Positions 1 through 10,928 of a stretch of 64,000 nt of DNA are shown piece after piece; position 1 is the first letter of the stretch; each line of letters starts with the position of its first letter. The stretch lies in the NCBI RefSeq assembly GCF_000001735.4, contig NC_003070.9, positions 29,249,971 through 29,313,970 on the forward strand, given 5' to 3'. This DNA comes from Arabidopsis thaliana. Its lineage: Eukaryota; Streptophyta; Magnoliopsida; Brassicales; Brassicaceae. The notes under the pieces were generated by a model that was not told the origin of the DNA, searched no databases, and saw only the letters and a program-made list of their open reading frames with translations. Both the position numbers and the translations under genes were made by a program.

Positions 1-161
1 AAGATTATCTCTGAATATTTTTTCTTTTTGAAATATACATTAGGGAGACTCAAACACACGTCATACACTCAAACTAGATCCTTCAAAAAAATCGAATCCA
101 TGATATGCAATTATTGTCATGCTTTGCTGTTAAGTTAAAACTTTTAACCCCACGTCATGTT

Positions 162-461
162 ATAAAGACATTAGAGCAGCAGCAATGGTGATCTCAGCAA
201 TGGTGATCTCTCTTATGAGTCTCTTATAATAAAAATAAAGAAAAATAATTAAAATGAAAGGGACAGAGGAGAGAGGAGCTCTAAAAACCCTTATTTAAGG
301 GACAATCTCAACCCCAAATATACACGTGTAATTCTTTTAGTAGTCAAATTCTATTAAAAAACTAAAATATAATAACAACATTAAAATATTATTATTATTT
401 TGGTTTTTACGGACTCTCATAAGAGAGACCACCATTATTGCTACTTTTAGTATCTTTGTCC
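162..461. mobile_element. Small non-autonomous inverted-repeat element (MITE-like)
   Basis: Two imperfect inverted arms of about 45-50 bases face each other. The left arm is at about 162-222 and the right arm at about 411-461. Read on the minus strand, the right arm follows the left almost base for base through the motifs GCAATGGTG / GCAATAATGG and CTCTCTTATGAG. The AT-rich interior of about 190 bases codes for nothing. The 12-base word TTAACCCCACGT occurs just outside both ends (144-155 and 476-487), which could be a target-site duplication of the Mutator size class (9-12 bp). The left arm also carries a private 15-base duplication. The family is not identified. The inverted arms are seen directly; the transposon class is inferred. 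Confidence 0.6.
181..210. repeat. 15-bp perfect tandem duplication
   Basis: AGCAATGGTGATCTC occurs twice back to back inside the left arm of the inverted-repeat element. The right arm has a single copy, so the duplication arose after the element formed. Confidence 0.9.
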
Positions 462-485
462 AGAGCTACTGACAGTTAACCCCAC

Positions 486-540
486 GTTGAACTTTATGCT
501 TTGAATTAGGTTTTAAGTTGAACTTTGTGCTTTGAATTAG
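486..540. repeat. Direct repeat, 24-bp unit spaced 31 bp apart
   Basis: TTGAACTTTATGCTTTGAATTAG and a one-mismatch copy lie at 486-509 and 517-540, just beyond the inverted-repeat element. No coding potential is seen. The remaining sequence up to 721 is the 3' flank of the glucanase gene, where I see nothing else. Confidence 0.8.
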
Positions 541-721
541 ACGATTCGATCCTCTGTTTCTCTCTTGCTATGCGCTCAATTGATTAACTTTAATTATTTT
601 CACTTTAGTTTTACTTACAGAAAGTAAATAATAAATAAATTTAATTATTGCATGCTCAGACCTAAAAAAAAATAAGTAAAATGGACAAACGTATTTTTAA
701 AAATTTAAGCGGGAAAATTAA

Positions 722-2006
722 TTAACGCCATTTACAAAAAAGATCGTAGACTGGAGTCATATCAGGTGCAAAGATTCCGAAACTCTGTTCCACCGGACCA
801 TCCTTCTGATTTTCTTTGAACATTGCGAATAGAAACACGTCAACCGGCGTGTTTTGCCGGCGGGGCGTCCGCTTCCGTTCTGCAGATCTCCCACATGTTC
901 GAATCCCCATATTATAGGCCTTCGCGTTATCAACACTCGTGTGCGGTGGATTTCCCTCCGTCGGCCATCCCGTCTCCGCCACCATCACCACCACGTTTGC
1001 GGCGTTGATCTTCTCCAACGCCGCATTGAATCCGTCAACCATCGCCTCAAACATATTGTTGTAATACAAATCACCGTCTATCACTACCGGTGTATTGGAT
1101 TTGAAACTAGCGTAATCGAGTGAGATGTGATATGGATCTGACGCGTATGCGAAGTACGGGTAGATATTCGTCATGAGAGGCGAATTCGTCTCTGAGAGTA
1201 TCGATGTAATCTCCGTCATGATCTCGGTTAGATCTGGGAGGAATGTTGCAGCGGAAGGTGGATATGTATTGGTCAACGCGGTCATAGCTAAAACCGTCGT
1301 GACAGAGATTCCTGTGACGCCGGAATTCGTTAGCGCGACGTTGACGTTTTTTATCGCGGCGGCAACAAATTGAGCGATTTCTCCGGGGAAGACTTCGTTA
1401 CCAATTGTGATCCATTTAATTGCAACGTCGTTTTGGTAAGGTGTAATCCAGGTGGAGACGAAATTTGTTGCGGCGGCTGGATCGTGAGCTAGGGATTGGA
1501 TATCTTCGTTTCGTGGACCAAACGCGACTAAGAGACCTGAGCCACGAAGCGCTTCGAGCATGTCTGCGAAGGGCTCGTACATACGGATTGCGTCGATGTT
1601 GTTGCTTTTGTATAGAGCAACTGTATCTGCCGGCGTTGGGAGATTGTTGCCGTTCCGGCCGTAACAATCTCCGGTGATGTCCCCTGCAACACCTAGAAGG
1701 ACACAAAATATAGTAATCAAACCGTACTCGGTTATTGTTTGGTTTAAAATATTTAATCGTTTCCAAAAAACGGAGTTAGACTGAACCAGATTACATCCAA
1801 AGAAAATCAAACCATGAGATAATGCTTTTTATTAATTTAAACATAGATTGATTAAATAAAGTTGAGTTTTTGTTGTTGTTATTATTGTGAGGTTAATTGT
1901 GATGAAAACAAAATAAATCAATAAATCAGTTTTTACCCGCTGTGCAAAAGATTTGGATGGACAGGAGCATAATCACAACAGCGAAACGGATTAGTTTGGA
2001 ATCCAT
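722..2006 (-). CDS. Glycoside hydrolase family 17 (glucan endo-1,3-beta-glucosidase)
   Basis: Two exons (2006-1937 and 1692-722) encode 346 residues; probably At1g77790. Exon 1 is a secretory signal peptide (about residues 1-23, hydrophobic VVIMLLSIQIF core). It joins in frame at Gly24 to the mature GH17 start. Both catalytic glutamates of the family are visible: the proton donor in ITIGNEV (about E123) and the nucleophile in VMVAETGWP (about E263). GH17 enzymes hydrolyse beta-1,3-glucans such as callose in the wall or apoplast. There is no X8/CBM43 domain and no GPI signal, so this is the short secreted type. The start is the first ATG that gives a signal peptide. One stretch (about 857-905, 16 residues after AKAYN) does not fit the family in this frame but does in the next frame, so a pair of compensating indels is likely and activity is uncertain. 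A TATA-like TTAAATA lies near 2115 (minus strand). Confidence 0.93.
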
Positions 2007-3660
2007 TGATGTATGGTGCGTGTAAATGAACTATTTAGGAGAGAATTGATACGAGATTATTCTATTGTGTTTGTGTATGTTTGAAGATCTTAATATTGGT
2101 GAATGTGGAATGTATTTAAGGGTGGTTTTTTTTTTTAGGAAGCATGCGTAATTACTACTCTAATAATAATAGGCTCTCAAGCATGAATTATTTATCCATT
2201 AAATGAAATTTAAGTGTACCTAGTTTTGCAACTGATAAACTATACAAATTCGTGCTACAGCTTTGTCATTAATGGATGATCAACCATTTTTTTTTTGTTT
2301 ACCAAAACATCATATTATTATGCCACTTGGGTTGGGTTAAACGTTTTCTCTTTTGGTGGTTTGCGAAAACTCTTTAGATCATAGGACTTACTCACTATTT
2401 TTACATTGTGTGCATAAATACGTAATTACCTCTGAAGAAAAGTTACAGGTGAAGTTCATCCCCTATAAAAATGAAGAACTGTTTGGTAAAAACGTTTTAA
2501 TTAATCACCTTCAAATACATTCTATCAATCGGCGATATATTAAGAAAGTTAACAAGTTATTAATTTGTTTACTAGATCAAGATTTCAATTGTTTACTAAT
2601 TTGTCGTTTTGTGCAAGAGTTATGCTTAGGTATTAAAAATCAAGACAAAAATTTCATTCTACAAATTGATTTCCACAAGTTTTGAGGTTCCAGCTTCGTA
2701 AATCATTAGGTATTAATGCGGTAGTTTTATCATTTCACAAAAAAACATTTGAAATAACATTATACATTAATACATCCATAAATAATTCAAACATCATGAT
2801 CTCCTTAATTATATCAATTAATCTAGTTTTTTTTTTTTTTGCTACTCGATAGTTTTAAAGCCAAAACATTGTAAACAACGGATTCTAGTTTAATTGGTGG
2901 GCACAAAGAGTCATTTTCATAATAATATAGAACATGTACATCACATGTAATTAATACATACATTCTCTTTCTGCCAATCAATCATAATCAAAGCAATATT
3001 TTTTTAAAAACTAATATAGAGCAAATCTAACAATAAAAAAGAGAGAGTGGTATCATCATCATAAACAATAAGAAGGCTCCAAAAAACAGAAAGTTAAAAA
3101 CTAAAATAAAAGAAAATCTAATTTGGATCTAAATGAACTTCTGAAAAAAGTAATGACCTAATCTCCAATTACTACAAAAAAGAAGGATCAATAAATAATT
3201 AAAGAATCGAGAGGTAAAAAAAGCATTATCCGTACGAATGAATTAACGTGGTCGTATCTCGTGAGTCATCCAACGAGTAAAAATAAAACACGTGTCGTAA
3301 CAAAGGAGGTGCACGAGTACTAGCCTACGCCTCACACCTCTCTATCATATTCTCTTGAATAAAAAAGCTGAAAAAATAATTAAAAAAAAATTCTGGCAAA
3401 AATGAACCGTTCCTCTGTTGCCTGCAAATAACGCGAAAATCTCTCTGAGAAAAAATAAAAATAAAATAAAAGAAACCGAACCAGTCGTGGGAAGGATCCG
3501 AAAGAAGATGAACCAGAGAAATTTGAAGAAGAAACCCTAATCTTAGCCTCGCTTTTATTCTATCTTCTTCTTCTTCTTCTTTCTTCGTTCTTAATCTGAG
3601 AGGCGCCAAGATTGGTACGGGCGGAGCTAGGCTAGGGTTAGGATTTTAGGCTCGGGAAAT
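2007..3660. other. Divergent intergenic region, glucanase and PHD-gene promoters
   Basis: This AT-rich spacer separates two divergently transcribed genes. The first ~120 bases hold the glucanase leader and core promoter. An open stretch at 2353-2685 lacks a convincing start or any recognisable family. Pyrimidine-rich sequence with CTTCTT runs near 3560 belongs to the probable leader of the PHD gene. No RNA gene or mobile element was recognised. Confidence 0.5.
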
Positions 3661-3770
3661 TAGGGTTAGGGTTTTGATTTTATTGGCTGTTTCTTTCTCC
3701 TGTGGTTTGGGAGGTGAAATTGAAAGGCGGAGTTGTATTGGAGGATTTGGGATTTTAGGGTTAGGGTTAA
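3661..3770 (+). promoter_or_regulatory. Telomere-like (telo-box) motifs in the leader of the PHD gene
   Basis: TTAGGGTTAGGGTTTT at 3660-3675 and TTTTAGGGTTAGGGTTAA at 3753-3770, plus a partial copy at 3632-3640, match the plant telomere repeat TTTAGGG and the telo-box (AAACCCTA on the other strand). Telo-boxes close to the start of transcription are common in Arabidopsis genes active in dividing cells and can recruit TRB and Polycomb proteins. Here the motifs lie 60-170 bases before the start codon, probably within the transcribed leader. Confidence 0.6.
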
Positions 3771-3829
3771 GTGTTTTCTCGTTTTTTCATGGGAGGTGTG
3801 GGAGTTTATGGTGGTGGTTTGTGTCGGTT

Positions 3830-6800
3830 ATGAACGTTGACCAATGCCAGTGGCGGAAGAAGATGATGGGTAGGGGAGTGGACGGAGGTTGTGGTGCTGA
3901 AGAGAAGCCTTATCGACCATTTCGTAGGGTTGCGTTAGATAAGGAGAATGGGTATGAGGATATGGGTTCGTTGGAAATCGATTTCTTAGCTCAAGCTAGC
4001 AAAAATCTATCTGAGAGGTCTCCTTTTGATGTTCCTGAAGATGGTTCTACTTCTGTGTTAAGTGTGCCTACTCTACCTATTGCTTTAGCTAATTTGCTGA
4101 AGAACCATTCGGATAATAAGAAACGGCATAAGAAGTCTCATTCTGGTGCGGATAAGAAGAAGAAGAAGTCTTCTAGGCAAGGGGATAAGTTGAGAAGTGG
4201 GAGTATCTGGCTTGAACATGAGGACTACTTTAGGCGCTTAGATTTTCCTGATTTAGAAACTTTGTCTGATTTAGCATCTCTACGATCTTTATCTTCTAGA
4301 AATTGCTTTTCCATTCCATCGGTGGAATACGATTCTATTGATATTCAACAGAGGGAAACTGATGCGAGTGCAAAGAATGAGGATGTTGTTTGTGGAGATG
4401 GCGTTGTTCTGGAACAAATTAAGAACCTTCTCACTAAAGATATATCTGAAGGCACAGTAAGAAAAGAAGAGGATGTTGTTAAGCCAATGGGTGTTGACAA
4501 TGTAGGGAATGGAATCTCCTCTGGGTCAGACTATTCTGGTAGTTTAGAATGGGTTTTAGGTAATAGAAATAGGATTTTGTTGACATCAGAAAGGCCCTCC
4601 AAAAAGCGGAAGCTTCTTGGTAGTGATGCAGGTTTGGGGAAATTAATGGTTGCGGCTCCTTGTGAAGGGAATGCGTTGTTATGTGATTTTTGCTGCACTG
4701 GTCATCATCAGTTGATTGTTTGCACTTCCTGCAAAGCTACAGTTCACAAAAAATGCTATGGCCTGCTTGAAGATTCAGGTAAACCTTGGTTGTGCTCTTG
4801 GTGTGAGCTGGAGAATGGTCGTGCTGATTCTGAAAGACCATGCTTGCTTTGTCCAAAAAAGGGTGGCATCCTTAAACCTGTTCTCTCAAAAACTGAGAAT
4901 GGTGGGCCGGCGGAGTTTGCTCATCTGTTTTGTTCTCTGTGGATGCCTGAGGTGTATATAGAAGACTTGAAAAAAATGGAGCCCATCTTGAATTTTCCTG
5001 GGATAAAAGAAACTCGGAGGAAGTTATTGTGTAACTTGTGCAAGGTGAAATCTGGTGCTTGCATTCGCTGTTGTAATGGTATGTATTGTTGTTTTCTGTG
5101 CATCCAGTCTACTTCTGAGCATGGGTAGTTTGTCACCTCAAATTGGGGTTCATTTGGCTTTACTGCTGTGCTCACAGTCGTTGTCCTTACTTTGTCTATG
5201 CCAGATAACCCAATTGTCTGGATTATTTTCACTGGAAAATGCTTTGTTGGCATTTATTATCACAATGCAGTGTTTTTATTTTCTTCTTCTTTTTGGCAGT
5301 GTTTCATTTTCTTACTACTTGTCACACTTCTCTTTGATTCAATTTATATTGTCTCCATTTGTTGGTGAATATAAGATTAGTAATTGATACGTTATTACAA
5401 TCTCTTGATCATAGGAACATGCCGAACATCTTTCCATCCTATATGTGCAAGGGAGGCAGGGAATAGGCTAGAGGTCTGGGGAAAACATGGGTGTGATACT
5501 GTAAGTTTCATCTACAGAATGCAATTGTAGTGAGTGCTGAATTTTCTATAAATAATTTAAGAAAACCTTGTAGGTTGAACTGCGAGCTTTCTGCTCGAAG
5601 CATTCAGATATTCAAGAAAGTGGAAAGTCAGTAGAGGGAGGAGAAAGTAATGCAGCTGAAAGTCGTTCTCCTATATGTCATCTTCCATCAGAATCTGTTG
5701 GAGAAGGTCACCTAAGTAATGATGAGATGGGAGTTGATGTAGGAACACCGGGTACAGGTTCTGATATTTCGAGAAACAGTGACTTACAAGAGCTAGAATC
5801 ACCACATTCAAAATTTAACTTGTCTGCAACAGACAATGTAGAATCAGGGATGACTGGGAGAAGCAACGAAGATGAAAGAACTCTGTCCAAGTCTCTTAGT
5901 TTTGGATTGATTCTGAAAAAGGTTTGTATATTCTTATTAGCTGGATTGTCTATACCTGTTGAATCTCGTGCTCACTGATTCACATTTTTTAGTTGATCGA
6001 CCTGGGTAAAGTGGATGTGAAGGATGTGGCTGCAGAGATTGGGATTAATCCTGATGCTTTGAGGGCTAAACTTACGGTAACGCATAAAACTTCTCATCTA
6101 CCTGCTTCAAACCTCTATGCTCTCATTGTGAGTTTCTGTGTATTGATTTCAAAAATTTCTGTTGTAGGACGGAGACTTGTTACCTGATTTACTAGGCAAA
6201 GTAGTTAAATGGCTTAGCCAGCATGCACACATGGGTTCTTCGGATAAAGGCAAAAATTTAAAACGTAAGACCACTACTAAATCTGAGCGTCGGGCAGCTA
6301 TCTGTACTGAAGGCATAGTGATGCTAGATTCTGACATCTTAGATCCTGCTGTAGCAAAGGCATTTTCTATAGAGCGAACACATGAAATCAACATTTGTAA
6401 TAATACGACGAATAATACAAGATGTACGTTAACTGAAAATTGTACTGGTAATGGTATTGTGGTTGTGGAAGCTAAAGCTAATGGATCAGTTTTGAAGAAA
6501 GAAGGAAGTGTTAGTTTGGCACCTGATCATTCTCCAGAAGAAAAGGTAATCACCAAATCTTAACTCTTATGTTGTGATTATTTTTCCTTAAATTCTAGAT
6601 GCTTTCCCATGAGCTGCATCACAAATAGTTGTTACTAGTTAGTTATTTAAAGGCTTGTTAGATCTGACATCAAGTTTGGCCAAACGCAAGTGTGGTCGTT
6701 AGTCTTTTATGCACAAGGACCTCTGGATTAGATATTTGATTGTTGTGCCTTGTTCCTCATATACAGAATTCAATAGTGCTTGATCAGAAAGTTCATCATG

Positions 6801-9800
6801 GGAAAAGTTCAGTTATTCCTTCTGGTATGTTTTAACTTTTCACTAATTTTTTTTCTTCCATATCCCATATAGTTGTCCTATAAGCTTCTGGTCCGATGTT
6901 TATTAGAGTTAATTTAATATTTTTTATTCCTTTCTTAGTTGATGATAGCTGCTGCTGAACTTGTTTCTAATCTTTTGAGTAGATGATCATGGAGAACAAT
7001 CAAACTCCAGTTCTTCTGGAGTCATGATGGAGAATGCCTTTTCCTTGAGGCCAAATAGTTCTCAGAATCGTGGAAATTTGAACTGTCCAAACCCCATTAT
7101 CTTGGATCTCTTGTAAGCGCCAGAAATGCAATTGTTAGACAGTTTCTGTTGTTCTCTCGGCTAACATAAATATCCTGTCTTCTAAATCATTTTTTTAATA
7201 TATGATCATGCAGCAATCAGGAAGCATATCCTGGTTTCAATCCTCATCGTTATATCCACAAAGAATTGTCAGAACTTGGCAAGGAACAAACCCTGAAAAG
7301 CAGCACGGATTCTGATGTGGCTAGGATGACAACCAATTTTGATGGTATAGACTTAATGATTCATGCCACAACTTTTAGGACATTTGGTAACATTAACTCA
7401 TTTGGCAGGCTCTGAAGAAGGAAACAAACATCTGCAGGGTGCAGAGACATTTCTTCAGTTATCTAAAGCTAGGAAATTGGGCATACTGGATCTGTCTCCT
7501 GAAGATGAATTGGAAGGAGAACTTCTATATTATCAGCTTCAGTTACTTGGCACTGCAGTTTCAAGAAAGCAACTATCTGGTGATTTGATGATCCATTTTT
7601 AATTGCATGGTCCCGATTCTTCATGTTTTCTACACTATTTCTGTTATAGTATTCTAATAGTTGGTCCTTAACAGACAATTTAGTCTATGAAGTTGCTAAA
7701 AAGCTGCCTCTGGAAATTGATGAACAACATGGACGAAGATGGGATGATGTTCTGGTCAACAAATATTTCCATGATGTCAGGGAAGCAAGAAAGCAAGGTA
7801 GGAAAGAGCAAAGAAACAAACAAGCCCAGGCTGTTCTAGCTGCTGCTACTGCTGCAGCGGCGACATCTTCTAGGAATACATCGCTTAGGAAAGATATGTC
7901 AGAAGAACCTGCACAACAAGAGGTTGTTGTTGCTACATTTTGATTTTTTGCCTCCATGTATTTATTTTAGTTGTGCCATATTTCTTATCCATTATTCTTA
8001 CTGGTTATAAATCGGACAGATGAGCACTTCTAGACGTAAAGTTGTTGGCAGCTCTCACCTAGTTCCACAGACAAAGGAATCACTTTTAAAGATGGCTGTT
8101 TCTGGGCCACCATCCGAGAAGCGGTCTGATCATCACACACCAGACTTTTTAGTAGAAAATCCACGAACTTGTGACATCTGCAGGCGCTCCGAAACTATAT
8201 GGAACCTGATTGTAGTGTGCTCTAGTTGCAAGGTGAAAGACATTTCCTGTGATTTATTTCTAATGTTTGATCAAGGCATGATCATCTCTTTTAGGGACCA
8301 CTTTTATGCACTGTACGGTATATAATATGGCTCCAATTACAGGTTGCTGTTCACATTGATTGCTACAAATGTGCTAAAGAATCTACTGGTCCCTGGTACT
8401 GTGAGCTATGTGCGGAGTCATCTTCAGAACCTTCTTTCAATTTTGGGGAAAAACCGAATTCTTCTACAGAATGTACTCTGTGTGGTGGCACAACTGGGGC
8501 TTTTAGGAAAACCACAAATGGGCAATGGGTACATGCGTTTTGTGCTGAGGTGAAGTTTCCTTTACGGCAGCAGTTATTAGCAGGATCTGGAGTACTATAT
8601 TCAGTATTGAACATTGCAAATAACTTGGTGTATAATTTCTGGCAGTGGTCCTTGGAGTCAACGTTCAGAAGGGGACAAATAAATCCTGTGCAGGGAATGG
8701 TGGGTTTATATAATTATTATACCGAATTACTGTGATGCTTAAGCTGTTTAAAAGTACTAAAGCTCAATGTATGGTGCCTTATTAGGAGTCTCTGGCCAAG
8801 AAAACGGATAATTGTTGTGTATGCCAACGGATATATGGTGCATGCACTAAGGTAGTCACCGTTTCTTTACTTTTTTTTTTTTTTATCTGAATACATCTAT
8901 TTCAAGTGTTGGGACAAAGATTGAACAAGAAGCTTATGTTTTGTCATTTTACAGTGCAGTTATGGTAACTGCCAGACGACATTCCACCCCTCCTGTGCCA
9001 GAAGCGCGGGTTTTCATATGACTGGTGGTGGTAAACATCCGCATAAGGCGTACTGTGAGAAGCACAGCATGGAGCAGAAGGCAAAGGTCTTATCTCTTAT
9101 CTCTTTCGCCATCTTGATTATGGCCTACTTAGATTATAAGCTTGCTTATATCTGTCTGACTATTTCTGCAGGCCGAATCTCAGAAACATGGTGCAGAGGA
9201 GCTGAAAAGTCTCAAACATTATAGGGTAGGAGTTCTTAGCGAAGTCAAAATGTTTTTGCCATTGCTTTGTTAAGCGTATTCCTTTCTATCTCTTATCAAG
9301 TAATTTATAATTCTTGGAATTTTGCTAAATCTCCTCCAGGTTGAACTTGAGAGGTTACGCCTTCTGTGCGAGCGGATAGTCAAGAGGGAGAAATTAAAGG
9401 TATATGTTAAACTACAGAATAAACCCAAAATTTTCCATTTATTGAACGAAACACATGGGGGTTTGACCTGTTACTGGTTTGGTATATTTGCAGCGAGAGT
9501 TGGCTATTTCCTCACATGAAATACTTGCTGCCAAAAGGGATCATGCTGCACGGCCATTACATGTCCGTAATCCATTTTCTCCTCCAGAAGTTTCGTCGGA
9601 CTCAGCTACAACATCAATAAAAGGCCATCCTGATAGTAATATATCTGGCAGTGAAGCAATACAGAGGTCAGATGATATCACTATTGACAGCACAGTCACT
9701 GATAAGCGCAGAGGCAAAGGTCCCTTATTAATGGACACGGATCAGAAAACTGATGACAGTGCTACTTCCAAGAGTCGGTTTTCCCGTAAACTAACAGAAA

Positions 9801-10220
9801 GACAGATCTTATCTGGGAAAACTGTTCCCCGCAAACATTGTATAGTGTCACCTAGTGTTTCAGAGGATGGAGATAACGGGTCAAAGCCCAAGAAGGTGAG
9901 AAGATTAACTTTGTCGTAAGTTACATGGATTGTTAAGTTCCGACTCTTTCTGTGCCCCCAACTCAGCACATTCATAGGATCTTACACTTGTTTGTCTTGA
10001 TAACTGATAATAGCAGCATGTAGAAACATTTGCAAAAGAGCTGGTGATGACATCAGATGAAGCTTCTTTCAAGAACCGGCGGCTCCCAAAGGGATACTTC
10101 TATGTTCCTGTTGATTGTCTTCAGGAAGACAAACCGGGAAACCAGAAGCTGGCTTCATCTGACAAGCCAGCGAACCAGAAGACATCTTCAGGTGATCAGT
10201 CAGGTAAAGACGACGGGTAA
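3830..10220 (+). CDS. PHD-finger protein with two PZP (PHD-zinc knuckle-ePHD) modules
   Basis: Nineteen exons encode about 1,424 residues; probably At1g77800. Exons: 3830-5078, 5415-5500, 5574-5921, 5993-6076, 6168-6545, 6767-6824, 6983-7112, 7214-7344, 7409-7579, 7675-7922, 8020-8232, 8343-8549, 8646-8699, 8786-8851, 8955-9086, 9172-9225, 9340-9399, 9494-9895, 10017-10220. The start is the first in-frame ATG (MNVDQCQWRKKMMGRG). A basic nuclear-localisation stretch (PSKKRKLL) lies near residue 257. A first C4HC3 PHD (CDFCCTGHH...) runs into a Zn-knuckle and an extended PHD at about residues 282-460. A second complete module (CDICRRSE...) lies at about 1011-1180, followed by a charged coiled-coil-like stretch. 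PZP modules of the JADE/BRPF type bind histone H3 tails and DNA. A nuclear chromatin-reader role is therefore inferred, but the partner complex is unknown. An Ala-rich helix precedes the second module. A tandem TAGCAG acceptor precedes the last exon. Confidence 0.93.
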
Positions 10221-10307
10221 AAGCTGAGAACACACATTTTGGCTCATTGCTCCTACCTTAATTAGATACTGGCTATTGGTGGACATTGTCTTCTGCGCCC
10301 TAACCAG

Positions 10308-10456
10308 GATTCACCAACTGGCTTAAAGCAAAAGAACAGATGGTATTGCGCTACAAAAGAGCTGTGGCTGCAACTGAGAATCAGCTAAAAAAAGCTATTG
10401 TGAAGCTTTTGGGTACTCGATACAAACTGTGCCTATTGGTAATGTTTGAGATTTGA
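10308..10456 (+). CDS. Possible alternative last exon of the PHD gene
   Basis: The last exon contains a good donor (TCAG/GTAAAG, exon end 10203). An acceptor at 10305-10307 (TAACCAG) would remove a 104-base intron containing the annotated stop. The downstream exon continues in frame (Gly, then FTNWLKAKEQMVLRYKRAV) for about 50 residues to TGA at 10454-10456. The tail is basic and helical, unlike random translation. Intron size and sites are typical for Arabidopsis. Whether it is used cannot be told from sequence. Confidence 0.5.
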
Positions 10457-10928
10457 GGGTAACATCTCTATAGGAAAAAGGCTTCAGATTGGATTCAGGG
10501 AAGTGAGAAAAAAGCTCCCTATTACCATATAAAGAAGGATCGGTCACGTGTAATTCTGTTTGTATAAAGAAGCGGAAAAAAAAGAAAAGGGTTGCATAAG
10601 TGTATATATTCATCAATTGTGTCTAAAATCTGACCAAGGGAATAATAGTTGTCTGAAAATTCTTTAGTTATGCATTTTTTAGCTCATTTGCCCTTTTGTC
10701 CAAGATTATACTAACATGATCTAACTCAAGTAGAAGAAACAACAAAGCCAATCACACAACAACAACTAAGCAAATATATTCTCAAGTATATGATTTGTAT
10801 ACCTTTGGTTCTTCTTTACAAAATTTGCCTTCTCCTCTCTTGCTCTCTCTTTCCCTTTCTTGTAGCAGTCTATCAAAGTTATGTTTAGTATTGGAACCAC
10901 TTGGCTGATTGGGAACTGAAATGATCTT

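Noticed and set aside
2353-2685. 110-codon plus-strand open frame
   Set aside because: No ATG at its start, AT-driven composition and no family signature; it lies in a promoter region.
3674-3829. In-frame extension of the PHD protein upstream of 3830
   Set aside because: It has no ATG and translates telomere-like leader sequence; the conserved N terminus starts at MNVDQC.
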